DNA from: Septoria linicola
Taxonomy: Eukaryota > Ascomycota > Dothideomycetes > Mycosphaerellales > Mycosphaerellaceae
DNA: 64,000 bases
Reading direction: 5' to 3'
NCBI GenBank assembly: GCA_024114885.1
Contig: CP099422.1
Coordinates: 2,170,001 to 2,234,000, forward strand
Both the position numbers and the translations under genes were made by a program. The notes beneath the pieces are model-generated. The model worked only from the letters and a program-made list of their open reading frames with translations, was not told the origin of the DNA and did not search any database. This document shows, in pieces, positions 1-9,502 of the stretch. Numbering within the stretch: the stretch's first letter is position 1; every line of letters starts with the position of its first letter.

Positions 1-129
1 CACCTCCTCCACCAGTCTACCCATCGATGGGTATGCCACCACAGCATCCTTACGGCAATTTCGCTCCGATGAAGGTATGTGACCCTTAATTTTAGTGCCG
101 ACAGAACAGTACTAACGATTCCGTAGTAA
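1..129 (+). CDS. 3' end of a proline-rich protein (partial)
   Basis: The frame starting at base 3 reads a Pro/Tyr/Met-rich tail (PPPPVYPSMGMPPQHPYGNF, then APMK) up to base 74. A good GTATGT donor begins at 75; an ACTAAC branch point lies at about 110-115 and a CGTAG acceptor ends at 126, giving a 52-nt intron. The first codon after the intron is TAA (127-129), so the last exon would contain only the stop codon. If the intron is retained, four extra residues (VCDP) precede another TAA. The rest of the gene lies upstream of the window and I do not recognise the family. Confidence 0.55.
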
Positions 130-1270
130 GCGCATTTCCGTCACATTTGCCTTGAGTGAGATTGCACTTTAGCGGGAGTTGGTCGAAGGTTACCACATAT
201 GATCTGCCTTTTACTACTTGCATGCAAAAATCTGCGTTTCTTACGACGACCCACGACTATGAGAACAATGCGGTGGCGGCGCGATCAGACAGCACGGAGA
301 ACATTCTCTCTCTTGGCATGATTGCATGCATGCATACTGTCGAGGCTTCCACCGATCATTACTGGAGCGGGCGGCGGACAGTTTGCTGGATCACAGAAAA
401 GTTTCTTACCTTAACATTACACTTATTACCACCCCCTTTCAATACCACGACAACCACACTTGAGCATCGACACATGGATCATTTTGCTTGCCGCATGGCG
501 ACGTGCTCTCTGCTTCACATTCAGCGGCATTGCTCGGGCTTCAGCGGGGATGGAGCTTGGAGTGATGGGGATTGCTTCCTGTATAACAGAGGGCTTGTTG
601 CTGCATGGCGCCGGGCAGAGGTTTCACCGCTCTCTTAGCTAGCTGGGCTGGGTCGATCTGCTCTCGCGGGCGGGCTGCTCGATGGCTCTTTCAGGGGCCA
701 AATAGCTAGCAAGAATGAGATACCTTGAATTTCATCCCTTTTTGTTCTGTGTTTTGTCTTGCGCTATCTTATTTTGACGGATTTATAAAATTGTGTTGGG
801 CGATGATCGGACAGAAAGATAAGTCAAAGAGCGAAACAGTGTGCAAGCTGACAGCCGACCAGAATCGGGGAGGTCGAACTTCAAGCACCCTCTCGCCTCG
901 ACCATGGAGTACAGGGCAAGAGCAGCTCATCGCCACGGGCTTCTTGGTTGACAAGACAGGACTCGTCTTGTACAGCTACAGTGCAGTTGGCCCGCAGACT
1001 TCACTTCGCTTCACCGAACATTCGTTTCGACTCCGAACTCGTCGCTAGGCCACGCGCCTGCAACTTGTTTTGGTGACGCACCTCCTTTGCATCAGAGCGC
1101 TCTTTCCGCGACCCCGTCCACAAACACGCAGCCACTTCCTGCATCTGCAAACACCACGACTCGACATTGCGCAACATTGTCAACGATGACTGTATGAACC
1201 ACACCTCGCGCGCATCCATCTTCGGCAGGTTCTAGAATTCTTAGCAAACAGCTGCGGCACAATCGCAAAC
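130..1270. other. Intergenic, no gene seen
   Basis: This 1.1-kb stretch should hold the 3' UTR of the upstream gene and the promoter of the gene starting at 1271. The open frames here are short, overlap in several frames and carry no recognisable motif. Confidence 0.6.
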
Positions 1271-3131
1271 ATGCGCTTCGAGGACTGGGACGTGCTGCTC
1301 TTTCCTGGCGGCGGACAAGACGCGCATATCCCACTGCAGGAGTTTTGCGTCGAGTGTTACGCCATCACAGATGACAGGCTCTTGAAAGGAGGTGGGAGAT
1401 TCCAGATGAATTCCGCATTCTTCACAAGCTGATTTCCGAACAGAAACCATCACTGCCCCCTTGATGACCGGTTTTGTTGCAAGTCTAGAGCCGGGTCGCC
1501 CATTCTCCATCTCACTCCACTCCTGGAGACCGAAGCCATTCTCCTTCCGCCCCGCTGCCGAAACTCGTGCCAAAGCACCGCAGGTGTGGCAGTTCAAAGT
1601 CATCGTAGATGGCGAGGTCAGATGCGCCGACACTATGACTGCCGACGTACAATGGCCAAAGGTCATACACGAAGCTACAGCCCATGCTGCTCATGATGGA
1701 AATCCTGAGCAGCTTCTGTTCCCGCCATTTCACGAGGATAGAATCCGGGAGAGGCAATGGCATCCTTATGGCGATAAGGGTCGCATCAAGATCGAAATCG
1801 CAGAGGGCTTCCTGCAAAAGCGCGACGGCCATACTGAGTTTGTCAAGCTGACGGTTCATGCAATATTCAACTTCCTACATGCGCCAATGAGTAAGCGTGC
1901 AGCATCTGGGCCTCACATGTCGCACTCGGAGAGACTGACGGACATGCAGATATCCTGAGAGATTGTGGCAAAGCCTGGCCGTGCCAATACGTTCTGGAGA
2001 AGAAACGCTTGACGGCACCTCATCTGGCACAGGATCGTCCAGCTGACAACGAAAGGGAGGAATTCCAAGAGCCCGAGCGCTTTCGCCACCACACAGGAGG
2101 GCCACAGAAGAGGAGTCAGCAGCGGCACAACAGTGGATACCAACCATTGCCGTTGTCATCACCGATGTACAACAACATGCCCGGCATGCCGCCGCCGACA
2201 CCGAGTTATGCTTTCGACGGCTATCCGGGACACTCTTACTACGATGGAAGAAGCAGTCGATCCACATCTGCCTACAGCAACATCTCGCACTCTGCAATGC
2301 CTCTTATGGCACATTATGGCCCCACTCTGCCCATGCCATCATACTCAAGTGGTGAAACCATGTTTGCCAGTACGCCCGTCTTACCATACGATCCGAACGT
2401 CGAGATCCACATACCAAGCGATCAGCTTCACAAGGTAGTCACCCTGTTGGAGCAAAGAGCCAATGGTAGCGCCATGGCCCCACCTCCTTTACCAGCACAT
2501 GTTATGGAAGCTAAGGCCAGTTTGGAGAATTCAAGCAGTATGCAACGCGACATGGAGGACGACGATATGGTACACACAGTACATTCTAGAGATCGCCGCG
2601 CCGCATCTCGATCCAACTTCTCAGATGTCAGTATGCATGCTGGCTGTGCAGAGTTTCCAGGCTGTACCACAGAAGACAGAGAAGGTCAGATCATTCACCA
2701 CGAGGGCCGCGAAGTCGCTCCAGCTGCTGTTATGCGCGGTAGAAAAGAGGGCCAGAACGATCAGACCAGTAAGAGCCCAAGCCTTAGTGATTGTGTCGTA
2801 CGATACTGACATGTATCTTGCTAGACCGCGACTTTCTCTCGACCATTCTCAACGATGACCCAGATGAGACACCTGACGCCCAAGGCGCGGAGGAGATTGA
2901 TCCTGACAGTCCTGAGCCTACTTCTATGCTTTCCAACGACAGTGGGAAGAAGCGTACCCGTGCTTCTGCCACATCACTTTCGATCAATGAGGATGGCTCG
3001 CCAGAAAAGCAGGACAAGGGAAGCAGTAAACCAGCACGCAAGGTAAGCACATATCTGCTCGAGTACTAGAAAGCAGCGACTAACTCATGCAGCTCCGAAA
3101 GCGCGACGCGGCGGCAATGGAAGACGCTTAG
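1271..3131 (+). CDS. Conserved hypothetical protein, five exons
   Basis: Proposed exons are 1271-1391, 1444-1890, 1950-2768, 2825-3042 and 3093-3131, which join in frame to 547 aa. The N-terminus begins MRFEDWDVLLFP and is followed by a conserved block around MTGFVASLEPG and ISLHSW. This pattern is typical of a fungal protein family of unknown function found widely in Dothideomycetes; that recognition is from memory. The middle (after about residue 190) is low-complexity and rich in Pro, Ser and Tyr. The C-terminus is acidic then basic (DFLSTILNDD, then RKLRKRD), and could be a nuclear or nucleic-acid-interacting tail, which is inference only. The first intron uses a GTGGGA donor, weaker than the GTAAGC donors of introns 2-4; its placement rests on restoring the frame into the conserved block. 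Confidence 0.75.
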
Positions 3132-3497
3132 CTACCGACTTCATGTTGTCAACCAGTAACGAAGTGTGTTCAGCGAGGTCCCAAGGCCCAGAGTGAAGCT
3201 TGTACACATCTCTACTGTCGGCACTTTTATCGCGCTCGCAGATCAATCACCCTGCTCTAATGACGGCAGACGAGCAGGGAAGTTTTGCTGCAGCGAGGAC
3301 ATTGAAATTGGCGAGACATGGGTTTGCACAGACCAAAGTTGTCATTTCTTGCAAGTCGACACTTTGTGCAAATAGTGCTATTGAGCTTATCATACCCATG
3401 AGCACGCCATTGATCAGCGCCTTCCCACACCATCCCATCCGTGTGATTCGTAGGCATAGATGACAAGTGTGTCACAAGTCCGCTCGTTTCGACCATG
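3132..3497. other. Convergent intergenic region
   Basis: This 366-bp stretch lies between two convergent genes and should contain both 3' UTRs. I see no gene in it. Confidence 0.6.
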
Positions 3498-4587
3498 CTA
3501 TGCCTCGGTCTTCTGCACTTTAGCCGGTGGTGGAATGCCTGTAGCAATGGCCAAAGCATTAGCTTGTTCGACCAGAGGATCCGCACCTGTGGACTCGTTG
3601 ATCTTGCTGAGATCGAAGCGTTTCATTTCTCGTACTGTGGTTGTGGTGGCGGTGGAAGAGGATGATGAGGATGGCGAAGGAACAATTTCTGGCGCACCTT
3701 CTGCTTGGGCCGCTAAGTTCTTGTCGGCTTGCGCCGCGGCTTCATCTCCTAGTTCTTCACGACCAGCGGCGAAGACTTTGTCTGTGTTGGGACAAAGAAT
3801 GTGGGTTAGTGAGATGTATTTCGAGGAGGAGAAGGGAAGTGGTGACGAAGCAGGACATACCGAAGTCGTACTCGAACCATCTGATATCGGGGTTCAAGCC
3901 GGCGAATTTCCAAACTCCGTTGACTTTTTTGTACCAGTGGAGATTGAAGGAGTGCGCGTGGCCTTTGACGGCGACTTTGGTGAGGGTTTCGTCGGTGTAT
4001 TTTTGGTGTGGGACGCGGAGTTGGTGGTAGCCTGTTTTTGAGGAAGAAAGCACGTCTCGTTAGGAATGGATTTCCAATATCATATGATTGATTGCTTGCT
4101 TCGCCAAGCAAGAGAGGTGAGGTCAGAACATACCAATAATCTCATCATCGCTGACTTTCTCCCATTTCGTGCCTCCGATGAAGTGCTGTGTTTTGAGGGT
4201 CGGGTCTCCGAGGACGTTGGGGTCGCTGGCCATTTTGATGAATTCTTCTGCGGGCATTTCTTCCCAGAGTTTGTTGAGGAAGCTGCGGTAGTCGATGCGG
4301 AGGGTGGGAGCGATGCATTTGGAGAGGCGGGTCCAGTCTTTGCTGTCGTAGGAGTCGGCCCATTCGTAGACTGCTGCCATGCAGCCTTGCATTTCTGGGG
4401 AGGGGATTGAATTAGCTTGATTTTGCATATATTTGGCCATGTATGGTAGAGATGTGGTTTTGCATCTTTGCTGTCTTGTACATGCCACAGATGTCTTGCT
4501 GGCTTGGTGGTGAAATGAGGACAACAACATACCCTCAAGGCTGATGAGCTTGACAGGCTCGAGCTGCGTGTCCGCAAAGCCTGGCAT
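3498..4587 (-). CDS. SCD1: Scytalone dehydratase (DHN-melanin biosynthesis)
   Basis: Exons on the minus strand are 4587-4533, 4394-4134, 4031-3861 and 3781-3498, giving 256 aa; all three introns have GTATGT donors. The core matches scytalone dehydratase closely: VYEWADSYDSKDW, DYRSF, TQHFIGGTKWEKVSDDEIIG, YHQLRVPHQKY, KGHAHS and NLHWYKK. These carry the family's active-site Tyr, Asp, two His and Ser/Asn residues. The enzyme dehydrates scytalone and vermelone in the dihydroxynaphthalene melanin pathway and is cytosolic in known fungi. The family is usually about 170-190 aa. This protein has an extra C-terminal tail of about 80 residues, rich in Ser/Thr and ending PPPAKVQKTEA, encoded mostly in exon 4. 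No other melanin gene is adjacent. It is transcribed away from the TinC-like gene, with 600 bp between the two starts. Confidence 0.93.
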
Positions 4588-5186
4588 GATGACGATGACG
4601 ACCGCAATCAGTTGCTTCTTGATATATGGGATGGATCTTGTACAGCGAGAAGGTGAAAGGAATGGCAATGTAGAAGTTGCGTAGTAGAGTATGATCAACT
4701 TATTTTGTAGAGCTGCAGTCCGAAGATAGCTCGCTGCCAGGTACACCCGCAGCGGCGTTTGTGGTTGGCACGACGCTCTCCTGTCTCCCCACTACAAGTC
4801 CGCATGCTGTAGCTCACTCGAAACCATATAGTCAATCAATGGTGGGGAGCCGGCAAACACTTTTCAACAGTACGAAGCGGTGTTTCGGAACCGAGCTCTT
4901 TATCAGTCTACACTGTGAATCAAAGGCGATGCTGCGCAAGAGCTACAGAGTACTCCATTATCAACGATTTGATGCGAGAAGGCAGTGTGTTCGTATGTAG
5001 TATCCGGAGTTTGCAGTAGGAGGTGGGAGTGGTCTATTTTGGGGGGAGGCCGCTTGGCTAAGGCGGTCTATACGAATCATTGAGACATTATCAGCACGGC
5101 CCGAAAGTAAACACAGAAGAGGGCATAGTAAACATTGAGATACAGTAGAACCTATGCAAATGCCGACGTGAGCAACGCAGCACACC
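4588..5186. promoter_or_regulatory. Divergent promoter region
   Basis: These 599 bp separate the start codons of scytalone dehydratase (-) and the TinC-like gene (+), so both promoters must lie here. No further gene is supported. Confidence 0.5.
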
Positions 5187-7079
5187 ATGGACCACGAAAG
5201 TCTGCGGACAGCGTCCAACTATCTGAACAATTTGTTGTTGGCGCGTGGCTTGCTTCGCAATGGAGATGCCATCGACTTTGTCAAGCCATCCAAAGATTCA
5301 CGCGCTTCCATTATCAATCTGGTGCACGACCTCATCTTACGCGAAGACCGCGAGAAGGAAAGCAGAGAAAATGTTGCTGTTACAATCCGGCAATTTCGAA
5401 CAGAAGACACGCGGAAGGCGCAGGAAATCGAGAGTCTGCGAACGAAAAGTGATCAATCTGCCCGAAATGCTGCGCAGGCACAGCAAGCAGAACGCGTTGC
5501 AAATGCCGAGGTGAAGAAGGTGGAAAAGGCCATGAAGGCGCTGCAGGACCAGGTGGCGAAGTTGAAGACAACGCTGGCTCAAGTCAAGACTCAGTGTGCG
5601 AACGATGTCAAGAAGCGAGACCTGGAGCTGCAAAGGCTGAAGACACATTTGCAAGGCCAGCAGAGAGGCACGCGCGTGGGCATGACAGCCCCCTCCATGA
5701 CTGTTCGCAAGCATCTGCAGGAGCCTGCCCAGGATGTCAATGATCCAGCGTACTCGCTCAAGCAGGAGACAACCGAGTTCTTGACCCAGCTCAGCCAGAA
5801 CCTGAGCGACGAGAACGATGGGCTCATCAGTCTGGTCAGAAGTGCGTTGAGTACGATGAACGAGCTACTCGGAATACAGGCAAATGCGCAGAGACAGGTA
5901 GACAGTGCTATAGGGAGCATGGGAAGCGATCAGGCAAGCAAGAGCAAGACTCGGAATGCTGGCAACAATCTGCTGCAGCAAGCTCCCGAGACGACCTATG
6001 AAGCCCTGGCATCAGACCTGGAAAGGACGCTGGAGCACCTGAAGACGATCTTGACCAATCCCAACTTCGTTAGTCTGGAAGAGTTCGAAAAGGAAGTCGA
6101 AACGCGAGACGACGAGATTGACAGCCTGCGAGAGGGCTGGGAGCACATGGAGCAACGTTGGCGAGAAGTGCTAGGAATGATGCAAGGCTGGGCGAAGCGC
6201 ATGAATACCGGAGACACCATTAATATTGATGATCTTCGGAAAGGCATGGGCCTTGTCACGCCGAACAGAAGAGGAGAGAAGAAGAGGAAGGTCGAGCCAG
6301 TGCCAGAAGAATCAGAGACCGAGCCGAGCATGATGGAGAGTGAAACGAGTGAAATCCAGCTACCCAGCAGCGAAGTCGTCGACACCGCGCCAACGACAGC
6401 TCCCACGCAACAACAGTCCTCTCTATCCGCTAGTGATGGAATGAGAAGTCTTACATCGAAGCTGGATAATCTTGCCAGTCCGAAGAGGAAGCGAGATGCC
6501 CTCGAGCCACCAGACATGTTCGACTTCCGGCCTGCCGAGACGAGCAAGACGAGTAGGTCTGCAGCCGGTCGGTCGCCTCAAGGCAAGACCAGCAGATTAG
6601 CAAGCACCGGCTTGGCTGATGTCTTCTCACCCGTGGGCAAAAGCAGCAGTAGGCATGCTACTCGTGAGCCCACTTCAGAACCTGTTCTCGGCGACGACGG
6701 CGAAGAGAGCGAGGAGCTCGAGGTGCCGCAGATGACGATACAAGAAAAGCTTCATGCCGCGCAGGAAGAGGCCGAGCAGGCTGTCGCAGCCAGCGGGTGC
6801 TCGATGCAACCTGCCGCGAATGGCACTTCTCGTACGTCAAAGTCGAGGCGGCAAAACATATCGCCTGACTACGGCCTCGACGGAACGACAGACGCGCTCC
6901 CTGGCGATGACACGCTTGGCAAATTGGAGGGAGACGACACTTTAGGAAAAATGGATCTTGGCGGCAGTCCAATGGCAAAGAAGACTAGGATAAAAGGGCG
7001 ACCGAAAAAGAGGAAGAGTACACTTACACGAGATGAGATGGCAAGTCTATTGGTCCTCGATGACGAGCCTGTGTTTTGA
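5187..7079 (+). CDS. NIMA-interacting (TinC-like) coiled-coil protein
   Basis: A single uninterrupted exon encodes 630 aa. The N-terminus (MDHESLRTASNYLNNLLLAR, then IDFVKPS and IINLVHDLILR) is the conserved start of the fungal TinC/ADIP-type family, whose Aspergillus member was found as a partner of the mitotic kinase NIMA. Residues of about 60-170 form a long heptad-rich coiled coil. A second helical block lies around residues 180-330. The C-terminal half is disordered, charged and rich in Ser/Thr-Pro, with basic patches (EKKRKVEP, SPKRKRD) that look like nuclear localisation signals. A tandem DDTLGK repeat lies near residues 572-585. An AT-hook-like GRPKKRK lies at about residue 604. The role is probably at the nuclear envelope, spindle or chromatin in mitosis, inferred from the family. 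Confidence 0.85.
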   Translation: MDHESLRTASNYLNNLLLARGLLRNGDAIDFVKPSKDSRASIINLVHDLILREDREKESRENVAVTIRQFRTEDTRKAQEIESLRTKSDQSARNAAQAQQAERVANAEVKKVEKAMKALQDQVAKLKTTLAQVKTQCANDVKKRDLELQRLKTHLQGQQRGTRVGMTAPSMTVRKHLQEPAQDVNDPAYSLKQETTEFLTQLSQNLSDENDGLISLVRSALSTMNELLGIQANAQRQVDSAIGSMGSDQASKSKTRNAGNNLLQQAPETTYEALASDLERTLEHLKTILTNPNFVSLEEFEKEVETRDDEIDSLREGWEHMEQRWREVLGMMQGWAKRMNTGDTINIDDLRKGMGLVTPNRRGEKKRKVEPVPEESETEPSMMESETSEIQLPSSEVVDTAPTTAPTQQQSSLSASDGMRSLTSKLDNLASPKRKRDALEPPDMFDFRPAETSKTSRSAAGRSPQGKTSRLASTGLADVFSPVGKSSSRHATREPTSEPVLGDDGEESEELEVPQMTIQEKLHAAQEEAEQAVAASGCSMQPAANGTSRTSKSRRQNISPDYGLDGTTDALPGDDTLGKLEGDDTLGKMDLGGSPMAKKTRIKGRPKKRKSTLTRDEMASLLVLDDEPVF

Positions 7080-7772
7080 GCTGAATGGCACATATTATGA
7101 AGCATGAATCATGTTGTATATGATATTCAGAAAGCATGTGTAGGTTCCACGATGCCTTCAATTCGGTCATTGATCATGTGCCACAGATCGTCCCTCTCAA
7201 GAACGATGTGGACCGCATCACAGGAAGGCTACGACAGTGAATGCATTGCTCTCGGTAGCAGGTTGCTATATGCCCCGGACCGAGACGGAGTGGCTCCCTG
7301 CAGACCGTGTGGGGAAGGAAGCATAACGATTCTGGAGTGCAGGTGCATCACACGACTACATGCGCAGAATGCACCAAAGCTTGGGAGAGTCTTGATGTTC
7401 TTGGATGAGCTTCGCGCGAACGTCTTCAGAGCTTACCACGAGGTGCTGTGAAAGTCCACAAATCAATGAAGAGCATAGATCACCTAGCCGAGGAAGCTCT
7501 TATGTGTGTGCTATGCGCATCGCGCATGGTTCTGCGTGTCGAACAAGAAGGTGAATGATGGCTAGTCCCGCAAAAGAAGGTCGCTATAGCACAGCAACTA
7601 CTCATTGATGGCTCACGACCACACGCCCCTACGAGCTCTGTGTGGACCACTTCCCGCTGGGTTCCTTAAGCTGCGCAGAGTAGAACCCATCTGGAGATAT
7701 AAGAGTCCAGCCCGAGATGGAGTCTGGTAGGGCACCGGTCTTTCCCACTCTCAGAGCAAGACAACCAACAAG
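7080..7772. other. Intergenic region
   Basis: This 693-bp stretch holds the 3' UTR of the TinC-like gene and the promoter of the GH5 gene. I see no coding sequence. Confidence 0.55.
7698..7703 (+). promoter_or_regulatory. TATA-like element of the GH5 gene
   Basis: TATAAG within GATATAAGAG lies 75 bp before the start codon at 7773, a plausible distance for a fungal TATA box serving a secreted-enzyme gene. This is motif-based only. Confidence 0.35.
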
Positions 7773-9235
7773 ATGAAGGCGTTCACCTGGATCTCTTCCC
7801 TCCTTGCTCTGCCATGCGCACTCGCCGCACCTTCGAAGCGAGCAGCATGGCCCGACACACCATTCTCCATCTCTGGCCGAGACATTATCTCAGCATCTGG
7901 GGCGAAAGTGGTATTCGCGGGCGTCAACTGGCCTGGAGCTGCGTAAGTGGGGAGAAATGCCATCTCTCTGCGATACAACCATGCAATGGCGTCGAACATT
8001 GTTCTGACCTTCCTCTAGCGACACAATGCTTCCTGAAGGCCTGCAGTACAACTCCATCGCAAATATTGTAGGCTTCATCAAGTCTCTGAACATGAACGTT
8101 GTTCGCTTGACGTATGCGATCGAAATGATCGACGACTACTACACGAACAGTCCAAATCAGAATCTGCAGAACACATTGACGAATGCTCTTGGTGCCACGA
8201 ACGGAACCAAAGTTTTGCAGCAGATCCTCCAAAACAATCCACAATTCACTGCGAAGACCACTCGTTTACAAGTCTTTGACGCTGTCGCAGCAGAACTGGC
8301 AAAGCAGCAGATTTGGATCCATCTTGACAATCACGTCTCGAAAGCTCAATGGTGCTGCGGCACGGGCGATGGAAACGCCTGGTTCGGTGACAAGTACTTT
8401 GATGTCACAAACTGGAAGCGCGGTCTAGCCTTCATGGTATCTATACCCCCCTCTCACCCCACCACCAAAAACCCTCTAACCATCCCCCTCCAGGCCAACC
8501 ACGCCAAATCCCGGCCAGGCTTCACATCCATCGGCCTCCGCAACGAACTCCGCCAACCGACCAGCGCCTCCAACTCCGCCGCTCCATACACCTGGAATGC
8601 CTGGATCGAAAACATGATCCCCGCAGCCAAAACCCTCTACTCCTCCAACCCCTCTCCCCCCCTAATCTTCTTCTCCGGCCAAAGCTACGACACCGACGAC
8701 ACCTACTTCATCCAACGCCAAACCTACAACTCCGAAACCTTCACCCCCTCCTCCTACCCCTTCTTCAAATCCAAGATTGTCTACGAAATCCACAACTATC
8801 AAAGTGCGCTACAGACTGCGAGAATCAGATTCAACCGGGTTTGTACAATAATGCTTACTGCGCGATGAACCTGAGCGGATGCGAAGTGTCCGAATCATGG
8901 GCCTGTTGTGATGAGTGAGTTTGGGTTTGATCAGACGGATGGGAGTAGTGGGGGCGTGTATGCGCAGTGTATCAAGAGTGTGGTGACGGGGCAGCCTGGT
9001 GGGCCGGGGGGGTGGATGCAGTGGACTATTAGTGGGAGTTATTATATCAAGGAGGGGACGCAGGATTCGGAGGATACGTGGGGTGAGTTGCTTCTTTTGT
9101 TCTCATGTCTTGCCTGAGTGAGTGTGTGTGCTGACGAACGTGACAGGTCTGCTGAATAAGAACTGGTCCGGGTTTCGGAACACGACGGTGATCAACAACT
9201 ACGTGAAGCCATTTATTCGAGCGACGTTGAAGTAG
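7773..9235 (+). pseudogene. Secreted glycoside hydrolase family 5 (endoglucanase-like), frameshifted
   Basis: Exons 7773-7942, 8019-8436 and 8494 onward, then 9147-9235, encode a GH5-like secreted enzyme. It has a signal peptide (MKAFTWISSLLALPCALA), a catalytic-domain start at FAGVNWPGA, the substrate-site HLDNHVSKAQWCCG block, the acid/base Glu in IGLRNEL, VYEIHNYQ, and a C-terminal MSEFGFDQTDGSSGG and GGWMQW region holding the nucleophile Glu. Between VYEIHNYQ and MSEFGF the reading frame breaks. Frame 1 hits TGA at 8866, while the conserved-looking LYNNAYCAMN lies in frame 3 (8841-8870). The frame leaves at about 8804-8811 and returns at about 8877, so two shifts cancel. A 48-nt GTTTGT..AAG 'intron' (8839-8886) could bridge the break but would delete that block. 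I therefore call it disrupted, with sequencing error as an alternative. The fourth intron (9083-9146) is normal. Confidence 0.75.
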
Positions 9236-9502
9236 AGGAACACATGCAGCAAGACACGAAATCAGTTTCCGTGTGCATGTCAACGCAACCAGGCTGTCGA
9301 TCAATTCATCTGGTAATATCAACAATCGCTGCATAACTACACATAGGGTATATTCAAGCAAATCCTGACTCGAACCTCTGAAACGCCGCGCTGGTGGGTA
9401 TTGCTGTGCCGTCGACAGCCACATGATACAAACTCTTGCAAAGCACACACATCCGTCAGTCCGCGCTCATGCTCATGCTAGTACCACTTCTCTGTAAGAA
9501 TG
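9236..9502. other. Convergent intergenic region
   Basis: These 267 bp separate the GH5 stop from the stop of the C2-domain gene on the other strand. A GGTTCGAGTC-like string near 9370 is not part of a tRNA. Confidence 0.5.

Noticed and set aside
8839..8886. 48-nt GTTTGT..AAG segment as a real GH5 intron
   Set aside because: It keeps the frame but removes the LYNNAYCAMN segment and leaves an unrelated stretch (ALQTARIRFNR) in its place; I could not settle it without RNA.
9360..9400. GGTTCGAGTC on the minus strand, like a tRNA B box
   Set aside because: The T-stem does not pair, and no A box or acceptor stem is found at the right spacing.
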